In this document: positions 10,917-20,960 of the stretch, piece by piece
Layout: each line of letters begins with the position of its first letter
Numbering within the stretch: position 1 is the stretch's first letter
From: Strongylocentrotus purpuratus
Taxonomy: Eukaryota > Echinodermata > Echinoidea > Camarodonta > Strongylocentrotidae
Assembly: GCF_000002235.5 (NCBI RefSeq)
Contig: NW_022145609.1
Location: 11,310,774 to 11,374,773 of the forward strand
DNA: 64,000 nucleotides
Direction of reading: 5' to 3'
Position numbers and translations under genes: made by a program
The notes under the pieces: model-generated
What the model was told of the DNA's origin: nothing
The model's input: the letters and a program-made list of their open reading frames with translations, nothing else
Databases searched by the model: none

Positions 10917-11600
10917 CTATCTCTCTCTCTCCTCTGTCTTCTTCTGCTCTCTCTCTCTCTCTATCCTACATATATCTCTCCCCCCTCTCTCTCTCTGTCT
11001 GTCTGTCTCTCTTCATATCCTGGAAGTACAGGGGGTGAAGATGGGTCGGCTTGTATAAGGTCAAGGGGGAGGGGGTCCTCCCTGCTGTTATGGTTGGGTG
11101 GTTGGTAGTTTGTAAGTGACATGTGGACTCATCAATTCAATTCAATTTAATTCAACAATATTTTCAATATCTCACACTTCACTTTTCCACCTTTTCCTTT
11201 CTTTCCTCTCTTTCCTTTTCTCCACTTTTCTCTCTTCTTCTTTCTTCTTCTTCTTTCCTTCTTGTCTCTCTTCTAGCCTCTTCTATCTGGCATCAATTTT
11301 CTTCTTTCAACTGTACAGTGTATCTACCATCTATATGTACTGTACATGTACTGGCATACAGTTGTATTTGTATTTCTTGGCATGCATAGCAGTGTTTCAT
11401 AAATGTAACAGTACTAAGCACAGGTGCAATATAAATAATGTCTATTACAAAGCAATGTTTTGAATGAAATTGTATATGCATCATCTCACTCTGAACTGTT
11501 CCTTTCTTCCACTCTCTCTCTCTCTCTTTCCCTTTCCCTTTCACCCTTTCTCTCTCCCTTTCTCTCTCTCGTTCTCTCTCTCGTCTTTCCTCTTTGCCAT
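10917..11600 (+). repeat. CT-rich low-complexity tracts in LINE A 3' region
   Basis: Runs of CTCTCT and CTTTCC occur at about 10917-11010, 11170-11285 and 11505-11600, with a partial (ATTCA)n block near 11130-11155 that resembles the element's own tail. The open frames here are compositional and are not genes. The remaining stretch 11600-11970 is AT-rich untranslated DNA. Confidence 0.7.
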
Positions 11601-13642
11601 CCAGTATGATGTACTTTTAGTTTATGTCTGCTACCCAAAATAAACAGTTTTTATTTGGAATTTTGAACAATTGATGAATAATTGATTTTGGATCTTTGCT
11701 GTGACTTGTTCTATTTATATGTTATATGACATTGATTGTTGTCATGTACATTTTCTGCTATTTATTTAAGTTAGTATTGTCTGTTGGGAGCCAGGGGAGT
11801 ACAAATAATCAAATAATTCCCCTGGCTCTCAACTGAGAGGTTAAATTATATTACATTGTTATGTTATTCATGTTATTTGTAGTTACTGTCTATGATATGT
11901 TAATGTATTGTTATATTTATACAAATGTAAGCTGTAAAACGATTTTTATGCCTTCATTTTATTTTGTGCATGACAATAAAGAAATTCAATTCAATTCAAT
12001 GTGCTTTTCATTGTGGGTTTGGGGGATTTAAAAAAAAAAAGACAAATCTCCCATTGAGTTTCAACATGTGTTAGGTCTCGATCAAAGCGGCAGATCACAT
12101 TATTCGTCTTCTCGACGATTTCAATGTCTAGTTCAAATTGAAGTTCTGCTTTACAAAAAAAGAAGTCGGTTGAAGAATGAGGACGTCGCAAAACAACAGC
12201 AAATCAAATAAAGTGAATGTGAATGTTCAAATTTTACTTCAGGTCCTCGTGGTCTATTTCATATCTGGGAGTGCAAATCAGTTTCAAGTTAATATAACAA
12301 GCAACACCACCACCTGATGATTTATTATATTTTCTCTAAGATTGTAAACACTTAAACAAGGCTCAGAGCCTAGCCTATTGATTGACCTAACAGAGTTTCC
12401 GATAAGCTTTGTATATCTAAAGGGTTGTTAAACAACATATCTTTTATGTGGTCAAATTTACCCATCAAGTTCAAGTTCAAGTTCATTTTATTTCCATTTC
12501 TCGTATAAAAATACATTTAACAATACATCATACATATAAGCAAATATATAAATATAAATAATACAAAGAATATGGAGGAGCCAGCAGAGGCCATTGGCCT
12601 TTCAAAGGCTGGGCTCCAGTGTCCTCAGATAATAATACAAAGTACAGAAAAAAACAACAATGGGTAGTAAATAAATAAACAAATGAGTACAGGCTAATTA
12701 AATTAAACATACGATAGGAATTCCTTCATTAAATAGTTCTTGTATTTACGTTTAAATGAGCCAACAGATGGGCACATTTTAAAAGGGTAGGTATTGCATT
12801 CCAACTAATTACTCCGGAATATTTAACTGATCTACGTGAAGTATGGTATTTTAACAATGGAATATATAAATCATTAGAATGTCTTGTGTAATGAGGATGA
12901 ACATCCTTTGTTATTTTGAACATATTATCGAAAAATAGAAGGTAACATATTCTTATTGTACATATACATAAATGATCCAACTTGCAATTCATGTATTTGA
13001 AATATGGTAAGTACATTTAATTTCCTAAAAAGCGGTTCAGATGGGGTTCTGGGGTGAGAATTTTTAATTGCACGTAGTGCTCTTTTCTGTAAAACATAAA
13101 CTTGATTCATTAAAGTTTTTGCACAATGTCCCCATATCAAAGTACAATAGGACAGATGAGGAAGAATGATTGCATTGTAGATATTAATCAATATATTTAG
13201 AGGAATCAAGTGTCGTATTCTATATAATACACCTATTGCACATGAAATCTTCCGCCGGGTATTATTAATATGTGGAGCCCAAGTAAGATGTTCATCAAGT
13301 GTCACTCCAAGAAATACAGTATTAGAAACTTGTAATATATTATAGTTATTAATTTTAATGTCACAGATTTGACCTGAAAGTTTTTTGTTTTTCTGCTTGA
13401 ATATCATATAATTAGTTTCTTTGGAATTTATAAGTAATTTGTTAGCCAAAAACCACAACTCAATTTTTGGTATTTCTGAAGTAATTATGGTTGATATTTC
13501 ATAGATATTTTTAACAGACACAAAGAGGTTTGTGTCATCTGCAAATATGATTGGGCAAAGGTGTGGGCTTACGTATTGAATGTCATTAATATATAATAGA
13601 AAAATTAATGGACCTAAAATTGACCCTTGCGGAATACCTCCA

Positions 13643-13937
13643 GCGAGTGTCAATAGTGTGGATAGTGTGGATACGTCGCCGGACTGTCGATCACAAGGTC
13701 CGCGGTTCGAGTCCCGCCGCTGCACTAATGTCCTTTGGCAAGACATTGATCTACATTTGCCACACTCCACCCAGGTGAAGTAAATGGGTACCTGGTTGGA
13801 ATTTATTCCTTGAAACGCAGCGCGCGTAACAGCTGCACTGCTAAAGCCAGGGTAATTATGCTGCATTATTGTAGAGCGCTTAGAGACTTCTGACAAAGTA
13901 AGTGTTAGGCGCTATATAAGCACTGTAATTATTATTA
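13643..13937 (+). mobile_element. tRNA-derived SINE inside LINE C
   Basis: Head with GTGTGGATACGTCGCCGGAC and a B box GGTTCGAGTCCC, the shared CACTAATGTCCTTTGGCAAG body, and the 3' end GCGCTATATAAGCACTG followed by (ATT)n. It splits LINE C's reverse transcriptase between NRKQFVYI and GGIPQGS, with some LINE sequence apparently lost at the junction. The B box, body and tail agree with a Pol III SINE mobilised by a LINE. Confidence 0.85.
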
Positions 13938-14544
13938 TATAAACAAATTGCTTTCTGTTAAATAAATAGCTATGTATCAATTCTAAAGAAATTCCTCTAA
14001 TACCATAAAATTTCAACTTACGTAACAAAATATCATGATTGATTGAGTCGAATGCCTTTGATAGGTCCAAAAATATTCCTAGTCCAATATTCTTATTTTC
14101 AAAAGCTGTATTAAGTTGATCGATAAATTCAAGTAGGGCCATAGATGTAGAATGTCCAGAGCAGAAACCAAATTGTCTATTGTATAAAATATTGTGTTAA
14201 CATATATAAGACATAAGTTTTGCATATATCAATTTTTCAAAAAGTTTATCAAAGACCGAAAGCAGGGACACAGGTCGATAGTTTTTACATAAAGATTTAT
14301 CTCCCTTTTTAAATATTGGCAAAACTTTAGCAACTTTTAAAGCATCTGGAAAGCATCCTGCTTCTATAGAGGTATTGAAAATATGAGTTAACACTGGAGC
14401 AACAATGTGTATACATTGTTTTAAAACTTTGGTGTCTATATCATCGTAACCTGGGCTTTTGCCTTCTTTTAAACTTAACACTGTATTGATTACCTCAGAT
14501 TCCTTTGTACATGTGAAAAATAAGGATTGTGGATAATCACCACA

Positions 14545-14851
14545 AGTCCCACCGCGGCACTAATGTCCTTTGGCAAGACATTGATCTACATTTGCCACTC
14601 TCCACCCAGGTGTTAAATGGGTACCCGGTAGGATGCGAAAGCTAATGTGGTTAGATTAGCAAGTGTGCGCTTGTAAAAAAGACGCCTGGCTGGAATGCTC
14701 CCCAGGGAGTGGAGAATGTGCATACATTGTGTGCGGGTAAGCCTGAATCCTATGACCGGGGTAATAATATATACATCTGTAAAGCGCTTTGAGAGGGCCT
14801 CCGGTCCTGAATAGCGCTATATAAGAACTAGCTATTATTATTATTATTAAA
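14545..14851 (+). mobile_element. tRNA-derived SINE, 5'-truncated, inside LINE C
   Basis: Same body as the SINE at 13643 but starting just after the B box (CCCACCGCGGCACTAATGTC), so the A box is missing. It ends with AGCGCTATATAAGAAC and a (ATT)n tail. It interrupts LINE C between the linker (TDPIKYL) and the segment before SPGYDDID. Confidence 0.85.
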
Positions 14852-16767
14852 TATTTAATAGGGTCTGTTAAAGTATTAGGCATATTGTTTGCAACATTTT
14901 CACCAACAGAAACAAAATATTCATTAAAAACTCGCAACACTTCTGATGGTTCCTCAATATTTTGTCCATCTTTTAAAAGAGTTGGATAGTCAATTTTCTT
15001 TTGTTGTTTTAAAATATTGTTTATAACACGCCATGTTCCTTTCAAATCATTTCTTTTGATAATAGTCACGTTTTGCACTTCTAATCGCATTATTTACAAT
15101 TATATTCCTTTGTTTCTTCTCTGTAATGGGTGGGATTTTTTATAAATTTGTGATACAAAGCATTTTTCTTACGACAAAGCTTTTTTAAAGAATGATCATA
15201 CCATGGGTTACGTTTTTCTTTTTGATTATCTTTGGGTTGTTGTTTTGGAAAGCAATGACCATAAATAGAGCCAAAAACCTCAAAAAATGAATTGTATAAC
15301 TGGTTAACATCAGGAGTTGAATTTTTCAAAATGAATTCCCAGTTCACCTTACTCAATTCAGTACAGAATAATATTATATTTTCTTCGTTAATATGCCTCA
15401 CACTTCGAGCAGACCTTACATTTTGGTTTGAATTCATAATAAGATTAGAAATACAAAATATAGGCATGTGGTCACTTACAGGGTATGTAATAATTCCAGA
15501 CAAATAATCATCACATGTGCTGTTAACAAAAATATTATCCAACAAAGTTGAGGTTTCTATAGTGATTCGAGTTTGCTTAGATATTACAGGAGAAAAAGAA
15601 TAGGAATTCATAAATTGTACAAAATCATTAGGCTCCATCTCTTCTCCAACAAAATGATTTATATTCAAATCTCCCATTATATAGCAAGGTTTGTGATCAC
15701 CAATAACTTTAAAGAGGATTGGTTCAAAAGATTCCTTGAATGCAAGAATTGTCTGACTTGGTGGTCTGTAAACTACGCCAACTATGACACTCTTCCTGTT
15801 GAAAAAAAGTTCAACAAACATACTTTCTACTTCACTCACAAATAATTTTAAGTCTTCACGTATTTTATATTTCAATGATTCATTTACAATTATTCCAACT
15901 CCACCACCTGAGCGATCACTTCTACCTTGACTAACAAAATTATATCCATCCAGTTCGTGGATTGGCAGAAGTTTCTCATTTTCTTTTATCCATGTTTCTG
16001 TAATTCCTATTACTGAAAAAGAAGGTTTGACATTTGATAGACATACATGTAATTTATCAGTATTTTTTTAAAAACTTCTTACATTAGCATGAAATAATGA
16101 AGAAAAAAAATGAAGACTTGCACTCAGGTAAATTTTTCAACTCATAATATTCTGATTTAGCAGTCATAAATGTGTCACTCATAAACAAAATATTATGAAT
16201 ATAGCAATATGTAATAATAAATACAAGTACATGTGATTCAAGTCACCTCTTTTTGTAAATATGCCTCAAACTATCTTCTGAAGGAAATAGAATTAAAAAC
16301 AGTGAAAAGTTACAACCTGTTGATCTGTGTTAAATCTATGGAAAAGATTAGATAAATATTTTGAACAGTTTTTAAAAATTACTACAACTGTACTTTCTTA
16401 ATCTACATATAGTTACAACTGAGTTACTAAAAAAGAAAAAATGGGTAAGTGGAATGGCGAAAGTCATCCGGAACAGATAAGTTGCAGTTATACTGTCATT
16501 GAACATACAACCTGTATAAAGCACATTTAAAGTCAGAATATAAAATACGAATATGAATATGTGGTTCCGAGGAATTTATCATACATATTAAAAACTTCAT
16601 AAACACATGGAGTTTTATGATTAACAATGTAGACATCGATGCATGCTAATACATATATACAGTTCACAGTGGAGTTCCTGCATAAAGAGGTTAATAAGAA
16701 TGAGAATGAGAATGATCCTGACTGAAGAAGTCAACAGGCCAACATCACATTCATGCCGTAAGGTAAT

Positions 16768-17109
16768 ATGCACATTCCCAAGAATTTCATTACATTGAGT
16801 CGCCACCATATTTATAATCTCAAAAGATCAGCTTTGCTTCGTATCATCTGTTTAGTTGTATTACCATGTCGCTTGGATGACAGTACAAATACTTTGCCAT
16901 CAGAAGACCAAGCAGCTTGTACTTTCTCACAGGAAAATATGCACATTCCCAAGAATTTCATTACATTGAGTCGCCACCATATTTATAATCTCAAAAGATC
17001 AGCTTTGCTTCGTATCATCCGTTTAGTTGTATTACCATTTCGCTTGGATGACAGTACAAATACTTTGCCATCAGAAGACCAAGCAGCTTGTACTTTCTCA
17101 CAGGACTTT
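16768..17109. repeat. 171-bp tandem duplication at the end of LINE C ORF1
   Basis: The segment starting ATGCACATTCCCAAG at 16768 is repeated at 16939 with very few differences. 171 bases is 57 codons. The duplicated stretch includes the ORF1 terminus (SKADLLRL, then stop, on the minus strand), so the second copy lies after the stop and does not extend the protein. Confidence 0.85.
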
Positions 17110-17512
17110 GCTTCGTGTAGCAGGTCAAAATTCCTAGGAGTAAGGTCCTCATAGAGCAATCCTTGTTCCTTTCAGCGAAGTTCGATGTTTGAGGAGCATC
17201 TGCCTTATGCGATACGAGGACAATTTAGCAATGATGCCACGACTTCTTGTTTTGTCCTGGGGAAGCCTACCTACACGATGAGATCTATCTATCTGCTCAA
17301 GACGCAGGTCCACATTCATTTTCTTTGCTACCGAGATAATAATACCATCTGTATTTTCATTCTTCTCTTCTTTAACTCCAAAAATACGAACACATGATCT
17401 TCTTGAGTACTGTTCTAACTCGTTGGTCTCATACTCCAAGCGAGAAATGCATTCTTCTTTTTTCCCAAGTTGTTTCTCTAGTGCCGTGATTTTCCGGATG
17501 TGTGAATCAGGT
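17000..17512 (-). pseudogene. LINE C ORF1 fragment (coiled coil and RNA-binding-like domain)
   Basis: The minus strand begins in a coiled coil (KITALEKQLGKKEECISRLE), then ELEQYSRRSCVRIFGVKEE, DRSHRVGRLPQDKTRSRGII and RQMLLKHRTSLKGTRIAL. This is the layout of non-LTR ORF1 proteins, which bind the element's RNA. A stop at 17149 is produced by a 1-base frameshift; the next frame continues with YEDLTPRNFDLLHEAKS and KVQAAWSSDGKVFVL to a stop near 17000. The N-terminus is missing because the element is 5'-truncated. Confidence 0.75.
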
Positions 17513-17873
17513 TATATAACAACAACAAAAAACTTATTCCAATGTTCTTGTCAACGTATTTATATTTACATCGTTTAGCTTATCATTATCCTTTATCATC
17601 AAAAGTTGGTGTTTCTACACAGTCATCAGAGTTGAAAGGCAATTCTGTTAGCAGACAAGTCCCACATATCCAATCAGCAGCTGACTGAAAAAAAAATTGG
17701 TGTTAACAGAGGAACACTTAAAATGAATCCACCTTTGACAGTAAATGCATAATAGCGCATTCTGATCGTTATATACTGTTTAAGAACATTTTATCTATTA
17801 TACAGGGATACTTGTTACCCACGATAACAATCTGCTTTGCTCTTCACAAAGAGGAAACTTAGAGAGTTCCAAC

Positions 17874-18621
17874 GGCGTATGCATAAAAAGTAGCAATTGC
17901 TTGTGCTAGCCTTTTACTTGAATCCGTATGCATAAACATAAGCAATTGCTTGCAAGCAAATGCTTTTGCTAGCAAGCACAAGCAATTGCTTGATGTCCGC
18001 AAGCAATTGCTTAAAGATCAAGCAATTGCTTAAAAACGTATGCATAAAACGAACCTTTTGCTTGTTCTTATAAGCAATTGCTTACGTTTTTTCAAGCTCC
18101 GTCATAGCAGCTTGAGCTCTTGCTTAATCGGGACGTTCGCGGTTAAGCATCATGTTTATGCTCGTTAGAGAAAAACCAAAGTTGTACAGGAGTAGAATAA
18201 ATCGAGAAGAAATTGCTCCCGAGACCTATCGGAAACTATTCCGTTTCGACAAAGAGAACGTTGAGTGATTAGCACACAGGTTCATACCTGAACATGATAA
18301 AAAACGGGGAGGATGTCTGACAACGGTGGAGAGCATGGAGGCCAGGAAAGGCTACCCCACACGCATGACATTTGAATACACTACTAGTATGCGAAACCCG
18401 CCTTTGTTCTCCCATGAATGATGTTCGCACCGGCGTGACGTCGCTATTGTTGAGATCGTAAGCAATTGCTTGCTGGAGGCAAGCAAAAGGTTTGAGCACA
18501 AGCAAAATGTTATGCATACGGATTTAAGCAATTGCTTGAGCTTGATCTTTTGCTTGACAAGCAATTGCTTGTGCTTGAAGCAATTGCTTGCAAGCAATTG
18601 CTACTTTTTATGCATACGGCC
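17874..18621. mobile_element. Harbinger-like element with AAGCAATTGCTT subterminal repeats
   Basis: Ends GGCGTATGCATAAAAAGTAG and its reverse complement CTACTTTTTATGCATACGGC bound an insertion absent from units 2, 3 and 5 (empty site near 22118-22128). Both flanks inside are packed with the palindrome AAGCAATTGCTT and close variants (about 17900-18110 and 18460-18605). The centre (about 18150-18440, + strand) reads REKPKLYRSRINREEIAPE, YRKLFRFDKENVE and HDKKRGGCLTTVESMEAR, which resembles the N-terminal region of Harbinger/PIF transposases. It is broken by a stop and lacks the catalytic core. The target duplication is unclear. Confidence 0.65.
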
Positions 18622-18629
18622 CAATAATA

Positions 18630-18830
18630 TCACAGCGGATTGTTACTTTCCTGTCGTCCTTCGTGAGACTCGTAATTCTGTCATCTGATGTCCATTTTGT
18701 TTCCGTGTTTTGTACAGAATACATGATTTTCCCGGTAAAATCATGAATGAATAATATAAAGTAACTTTTTCAAGAGAGGCTCCCAAATTTGTCAGTGCTA
18801 GTTGACGGAGCTTATATATCAATCTTCAGT
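18630..18830 (-). other. Conserved minus-strand frame in unit introns (unit 1 copy)
   Basis: The same 200-bp stretch occurs in units 1, 2 (22049-22324), 3 (26368-26643) and 5 (42154-42402), and is deleted in unit 4. On the minus strand all copies can be read as DFTGKSMYS, TETKWTSDDRITSLTK and RCDND, which looks like the end of an immunoglobulin-like strand pattern. Only unit 5 keeps a longer continuous frame (ASLEKVTLSIYDFTGKSMYS); the others carry an 11-bp difference. No convincing splice sites are seen. It may be a fossil exon of an opposite-strand gene or chance. Confidence 0.25.
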
Positions 18831-18930
18831 TGACGAACCTTTCATAATCGAATATGGATGCAAAAGTCTTTTTTTTTCTTACATTAATTTTTCCCCTTCT
18901 TCTCTCTCTTGTCTTTAATTTTGTTAACAG

Positions 18931-19278
18931 ATAATTCAGCTATATATCTGCAGGAAGACGAATCACATTTCATAAACATGCCTTTCACCAGCACCAGCCG
19001 ATTGTACAATGCATTCTTGCTACAAACAAATACTACGTATGGTTTTCGAATCGTGTTCCAATATTTGTATCTCGAGTATGATGGTGATGAAGTCCAAATA
19101 GGGACAGGTAACGATCCGTCTGACATACAGTCTGTCATCAAAACTATCCATGGATATACACGATACGCTCCTGATGATCACTATGTAGGTACTAATGAGA
19201 TGTGGTTTGCTATCATAGCAGCAAAGAGTTTCACCACGGTTAGAATCGACGTTGAGATCATCGCCATTGACCTATCAA
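18931..19278 (+). CDS. CUB-like exon, unit 1
   Basis: The acceptor (pyrimidine tract, TTTTGTTAACAG) and donor (CTATCAA, then GTAAGT) bound a 348-bp exon of phase 1 at both ends, 116 codons. The translation has CUB features: a start YLQEDESHFINMPF, FRIVFQYLYLEYDGDEVQIG, GTGNDPSDIQSVI, VGTNEMWFAIIA and the end strand VRIDVEIIAIDLS. CUB domains are extracellular beta-sandwiches that bind proteins or glycans. This exon contains no cysteine, while typical CUB domains have two or four. With the LDLa exon 0.7 kb downstream it forms one module of a predicted repeated extracellular protein. Confidence 0.82.
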
Positions 19279-19986
19279 GTAAGTTTGTGATTAGTCTCGA
19301 TTTGTCTTCTAATGATAATAATAACTAGTATTTAGTACCCTGCCCACAGTACACTAAATCAAAGCTTTTAAACAAAATGATCATACATTTACTGAATGTC
19401 ATCAGAAAAGGTACATACACAATGTTCAAAAGGGATATGGATAAGAAAAGGGCTTAACTTAACTATTTAGGGAAGAGGTATGTTTTTGAGAGTTTGTTTA
19501 ATAGGCCTCTGGAATTTTCTGCTTTAATGAAAGAGGGGTTATTTTCCATTCTTTGAATGCAGTTACAGTAAATGTGCGATCGCCAGCTTTGCTTTGCTAG
19601 GAATGGTAAACAGAAATGATTTTTGAGAAGAGCGAAGATTAGTGCGAAATGTGTTATGAGATGTAAAGCAATCTTTGATGTAAATAACTTATTGGAATAT
19701 AATTTAAGTTGGAAATCACTGCATCGCTCAATGTACTTCATTATCTAGTCATTCCAACAATAAGACCGACCCCAGACCGACTAGGGACCGAACAAATAAT
19801 TACATCGTCATGATAATCCCCAATGGCCAATGCAATTGATGGTATGGAGTCGGTTTGAAAATAATACGACAAACATGTGACTAGACGATACACAATGTCC
19901 CCTATTAAAGCAGGGGTCAAGGAAACTGAAAATTTCAAGCATTATGAGCTGTCTAAATAAATTTTCTATTTTCTATCTTCTACCAG

Positions 19987-20085
19987 CCTTATTTGATTGT
20001 TCGAGCTCCAACATGAGCGTGTCACCGACTGTCCTGTGCGATGGGATTTACCACTGCGATCACTTCGAGGACGAATTAGCATGCA
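19987..20085 (+). CDS. LDLa-like exon, unit 1
   Basis: A 99-bp exon between CTTCTACCAG and GTAAGT, phase 1 at both ends, 33 codons. It reads LFDCSSSNMSVSPTVLCDGI then YHCDHFEDELAC, the LDL-receptor class A pattern with the calcium-binding CDG..xC.xxxDE core. Only cysteines 2, 4, 5 and 6 of the usual six are present; positions 1 and 3, which normally pair, are absent together. Position 1 could lie in an upstream exon, but the CUB exon has no cysteine either. Confidence 0.85.
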
Positions 20086-20215
20086 GTAAGTCAAAGCACA
20101 ACTGATGATATATTCTCTATGTGCTAAACATATTTTCCCCCCATTATATTTTCTAAATGCCTTCACGATTACCTTAATGCAATTATTGTTTTTATTTTTC
20201 ATTTGGTTAGCAATT

Positions 20216-20435
20216 AATAATAATAATAATAATAATAATAGTGAACATTTATAATGCGCCATGTCTGTCAAAAATGACACTCCTGGCGCAGTTGTGTGGA
20301 AGTTGTATAATTGTGGGCAAGAATTCAAGAAAGAGAGTAAAATACACATAAGTTACAGTTTAACATACTTCAGGACATAATTTGCAATAATACAATAATA
20401 CAATACAAAGAATATTACAGTAAATCAAGTTATAT
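20216..20435 (-). mobile_element. SINE with (ATT)n tail in unit 1 intron
   Basis: A 220-bp insertion between AATT at 20212-20215 and 20436-20439; units 2, 3 and 5 have GGTTAGCAATTGAC uninterrupted. Read on the minus strand it ends CATGGCGCATTATAAATG then TTCACTATTATTATT, a SINE-type tail. No A or B box is obvious, so it is probably 5'-truncated. Confidence 0.75.
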
Positions 20436-20734
20436 AATTGACTTGCTTGTGCGTTTCTATAATGGGCAAGTCATGAAAAATATGTAGAAATTAGGGTGTA
20501 GGAGTTCAAATTTCTATATTAATCAGAACCAAAAGAGGTTTTCCACAGGTTCGGAAGTATGGGGTGCTTTAGGAGTGAATGTCGCACAGACTTCTAATGA
20601 AAACCGTTAGTTAGTGCATGAGTTGCGCAAAATTCGGTTTGAGGACGTAAACCCGTAGTGACGTTATTTTAATTACATAATCAAGTGTCCAATATTGTAA
20701 AAAGTGAAAATGACTTTGAAAAATGTAAAGTAAG

Positions 20735-20960
20735 GAAAAGAAAGAAAGAAAAGAGAAGAGAAGAAAAACGGAGAAAAAAAAAAGAGGGAGGAGAGGAAAA
20801 AAAGGAAAAGAAAGAAAAGAAAGAAAAGGAAAAAGAAGAAAAATGAGAAAAGGGAGAAAAAAGGGGGTAAAAGAGAGGAGAGAGGGGTTGGTAAAAGCCT
20901 TAGAGAGGAGGAGTGGGAGTAAAAGAGAGAGCGGGTTGTTGGGTGGAGTCGTCTCGTCGA
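20735..20960 (+). repeat. Polypurine tract, unit 1
   Basis: About 220 bases of almost pure A and G (AAAGAAAGAAAAG then GGAGGAG and GGGGG blocks). It recurs at the same place in every unit (24001-24210, 29548-29770, 39655-39870, 45285-45500). Lysine/glutamate-rich or proline/phenylalanine-rich frames here are compositional. Confidence 0.9.

Larger units (their letters stand above)
4270..11998 (+). mobile_element. LINE A (CR1/L2/Rex-like), split by LINE B
   Basis: A non-LTR retrotransposon inserted into unit 1. The unit sequence ends ...CATGTCTATA at 4269 and resumes GTGCTTTTCATTG at 12001, while other units are continuous there (21355-21375, 25675-25695). LINE A occupies 4270-6116 and 9661-11998, about 4.2 kb. 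It starts with GAGGGCGCTGCTCC and ends with AATAAA (11975-11980) and an (ATTCA)n tail, the microsatellite-type 3' end of CR1/L2-like elements. Only the endonuclease/reverse transcriptase reading frame is seen, and it carries several stops. CT-rich low-complexity DNA fills the 3' untranslated region. Confidence 0.85.
12729..16070 (-). pseudogene. LINE C ORF2, endonuclease and reverse transcriptase
   Basis: From about 16070 downward the minus strand reads an endonuclease domain: VIGITETWIKENEKL, RSDRSGGGVGIIV, VIVGVVYRPPSQ, CYIMGDLNINHF and PVSDHMPIF. A linker with GTWRVINNIL follows. The reverse transcriptase comes next: SPGYDDIDTKVLKQ, VLPIFKKGDKSLCKNYRPVS, GIFLDLSKAFDSINHDIL, GGIPQGSILGPLIFLLYIND and PIIFADDTNLFV, where FADD is the catalytic box near 13530. 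Then TVFLGVTLDEHLTW and LPHLSYCTLIWG. The frame is broken by SINEs at 13643-13937 and 14545-14851 and by a stop near 14197. It is clearly a different family from LINEs A and B (FADD instead of YADD, different linker). Confidence 0.85.
12468..17512 (-). mobile_element. LINE C (second non-LTR family), 5'-truncated
   Basis: It interrupts unit 1 between ...TTACCCATCA (12467) and TATATAACAACAAC (17513), which are close together in units 2, 3 and 5. The 3' end at the low coordinates is an (ACTTGA)n-type tail. Read on the minus strand it carries an ORF1 with a coiled coil and an ORF2 with endonuclease and reverse transcriptase. The 5' end is lost inside ORF1, as is usual after incomplete target-primed reverse transcription. 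Two SINEs are inserted in ORF2. A 171-bp tandem duplication sits at the ORF1 end. The stretch 16110-16760 is AT-rich, with no gene seen. Confidence 0.85.

Noticed and set aside
11116..11544. Serine/phenylalanine-rich frames in the CT-rich part of LINE A
   Set aside because: Low-complexity untranslated DNA of the LINE.
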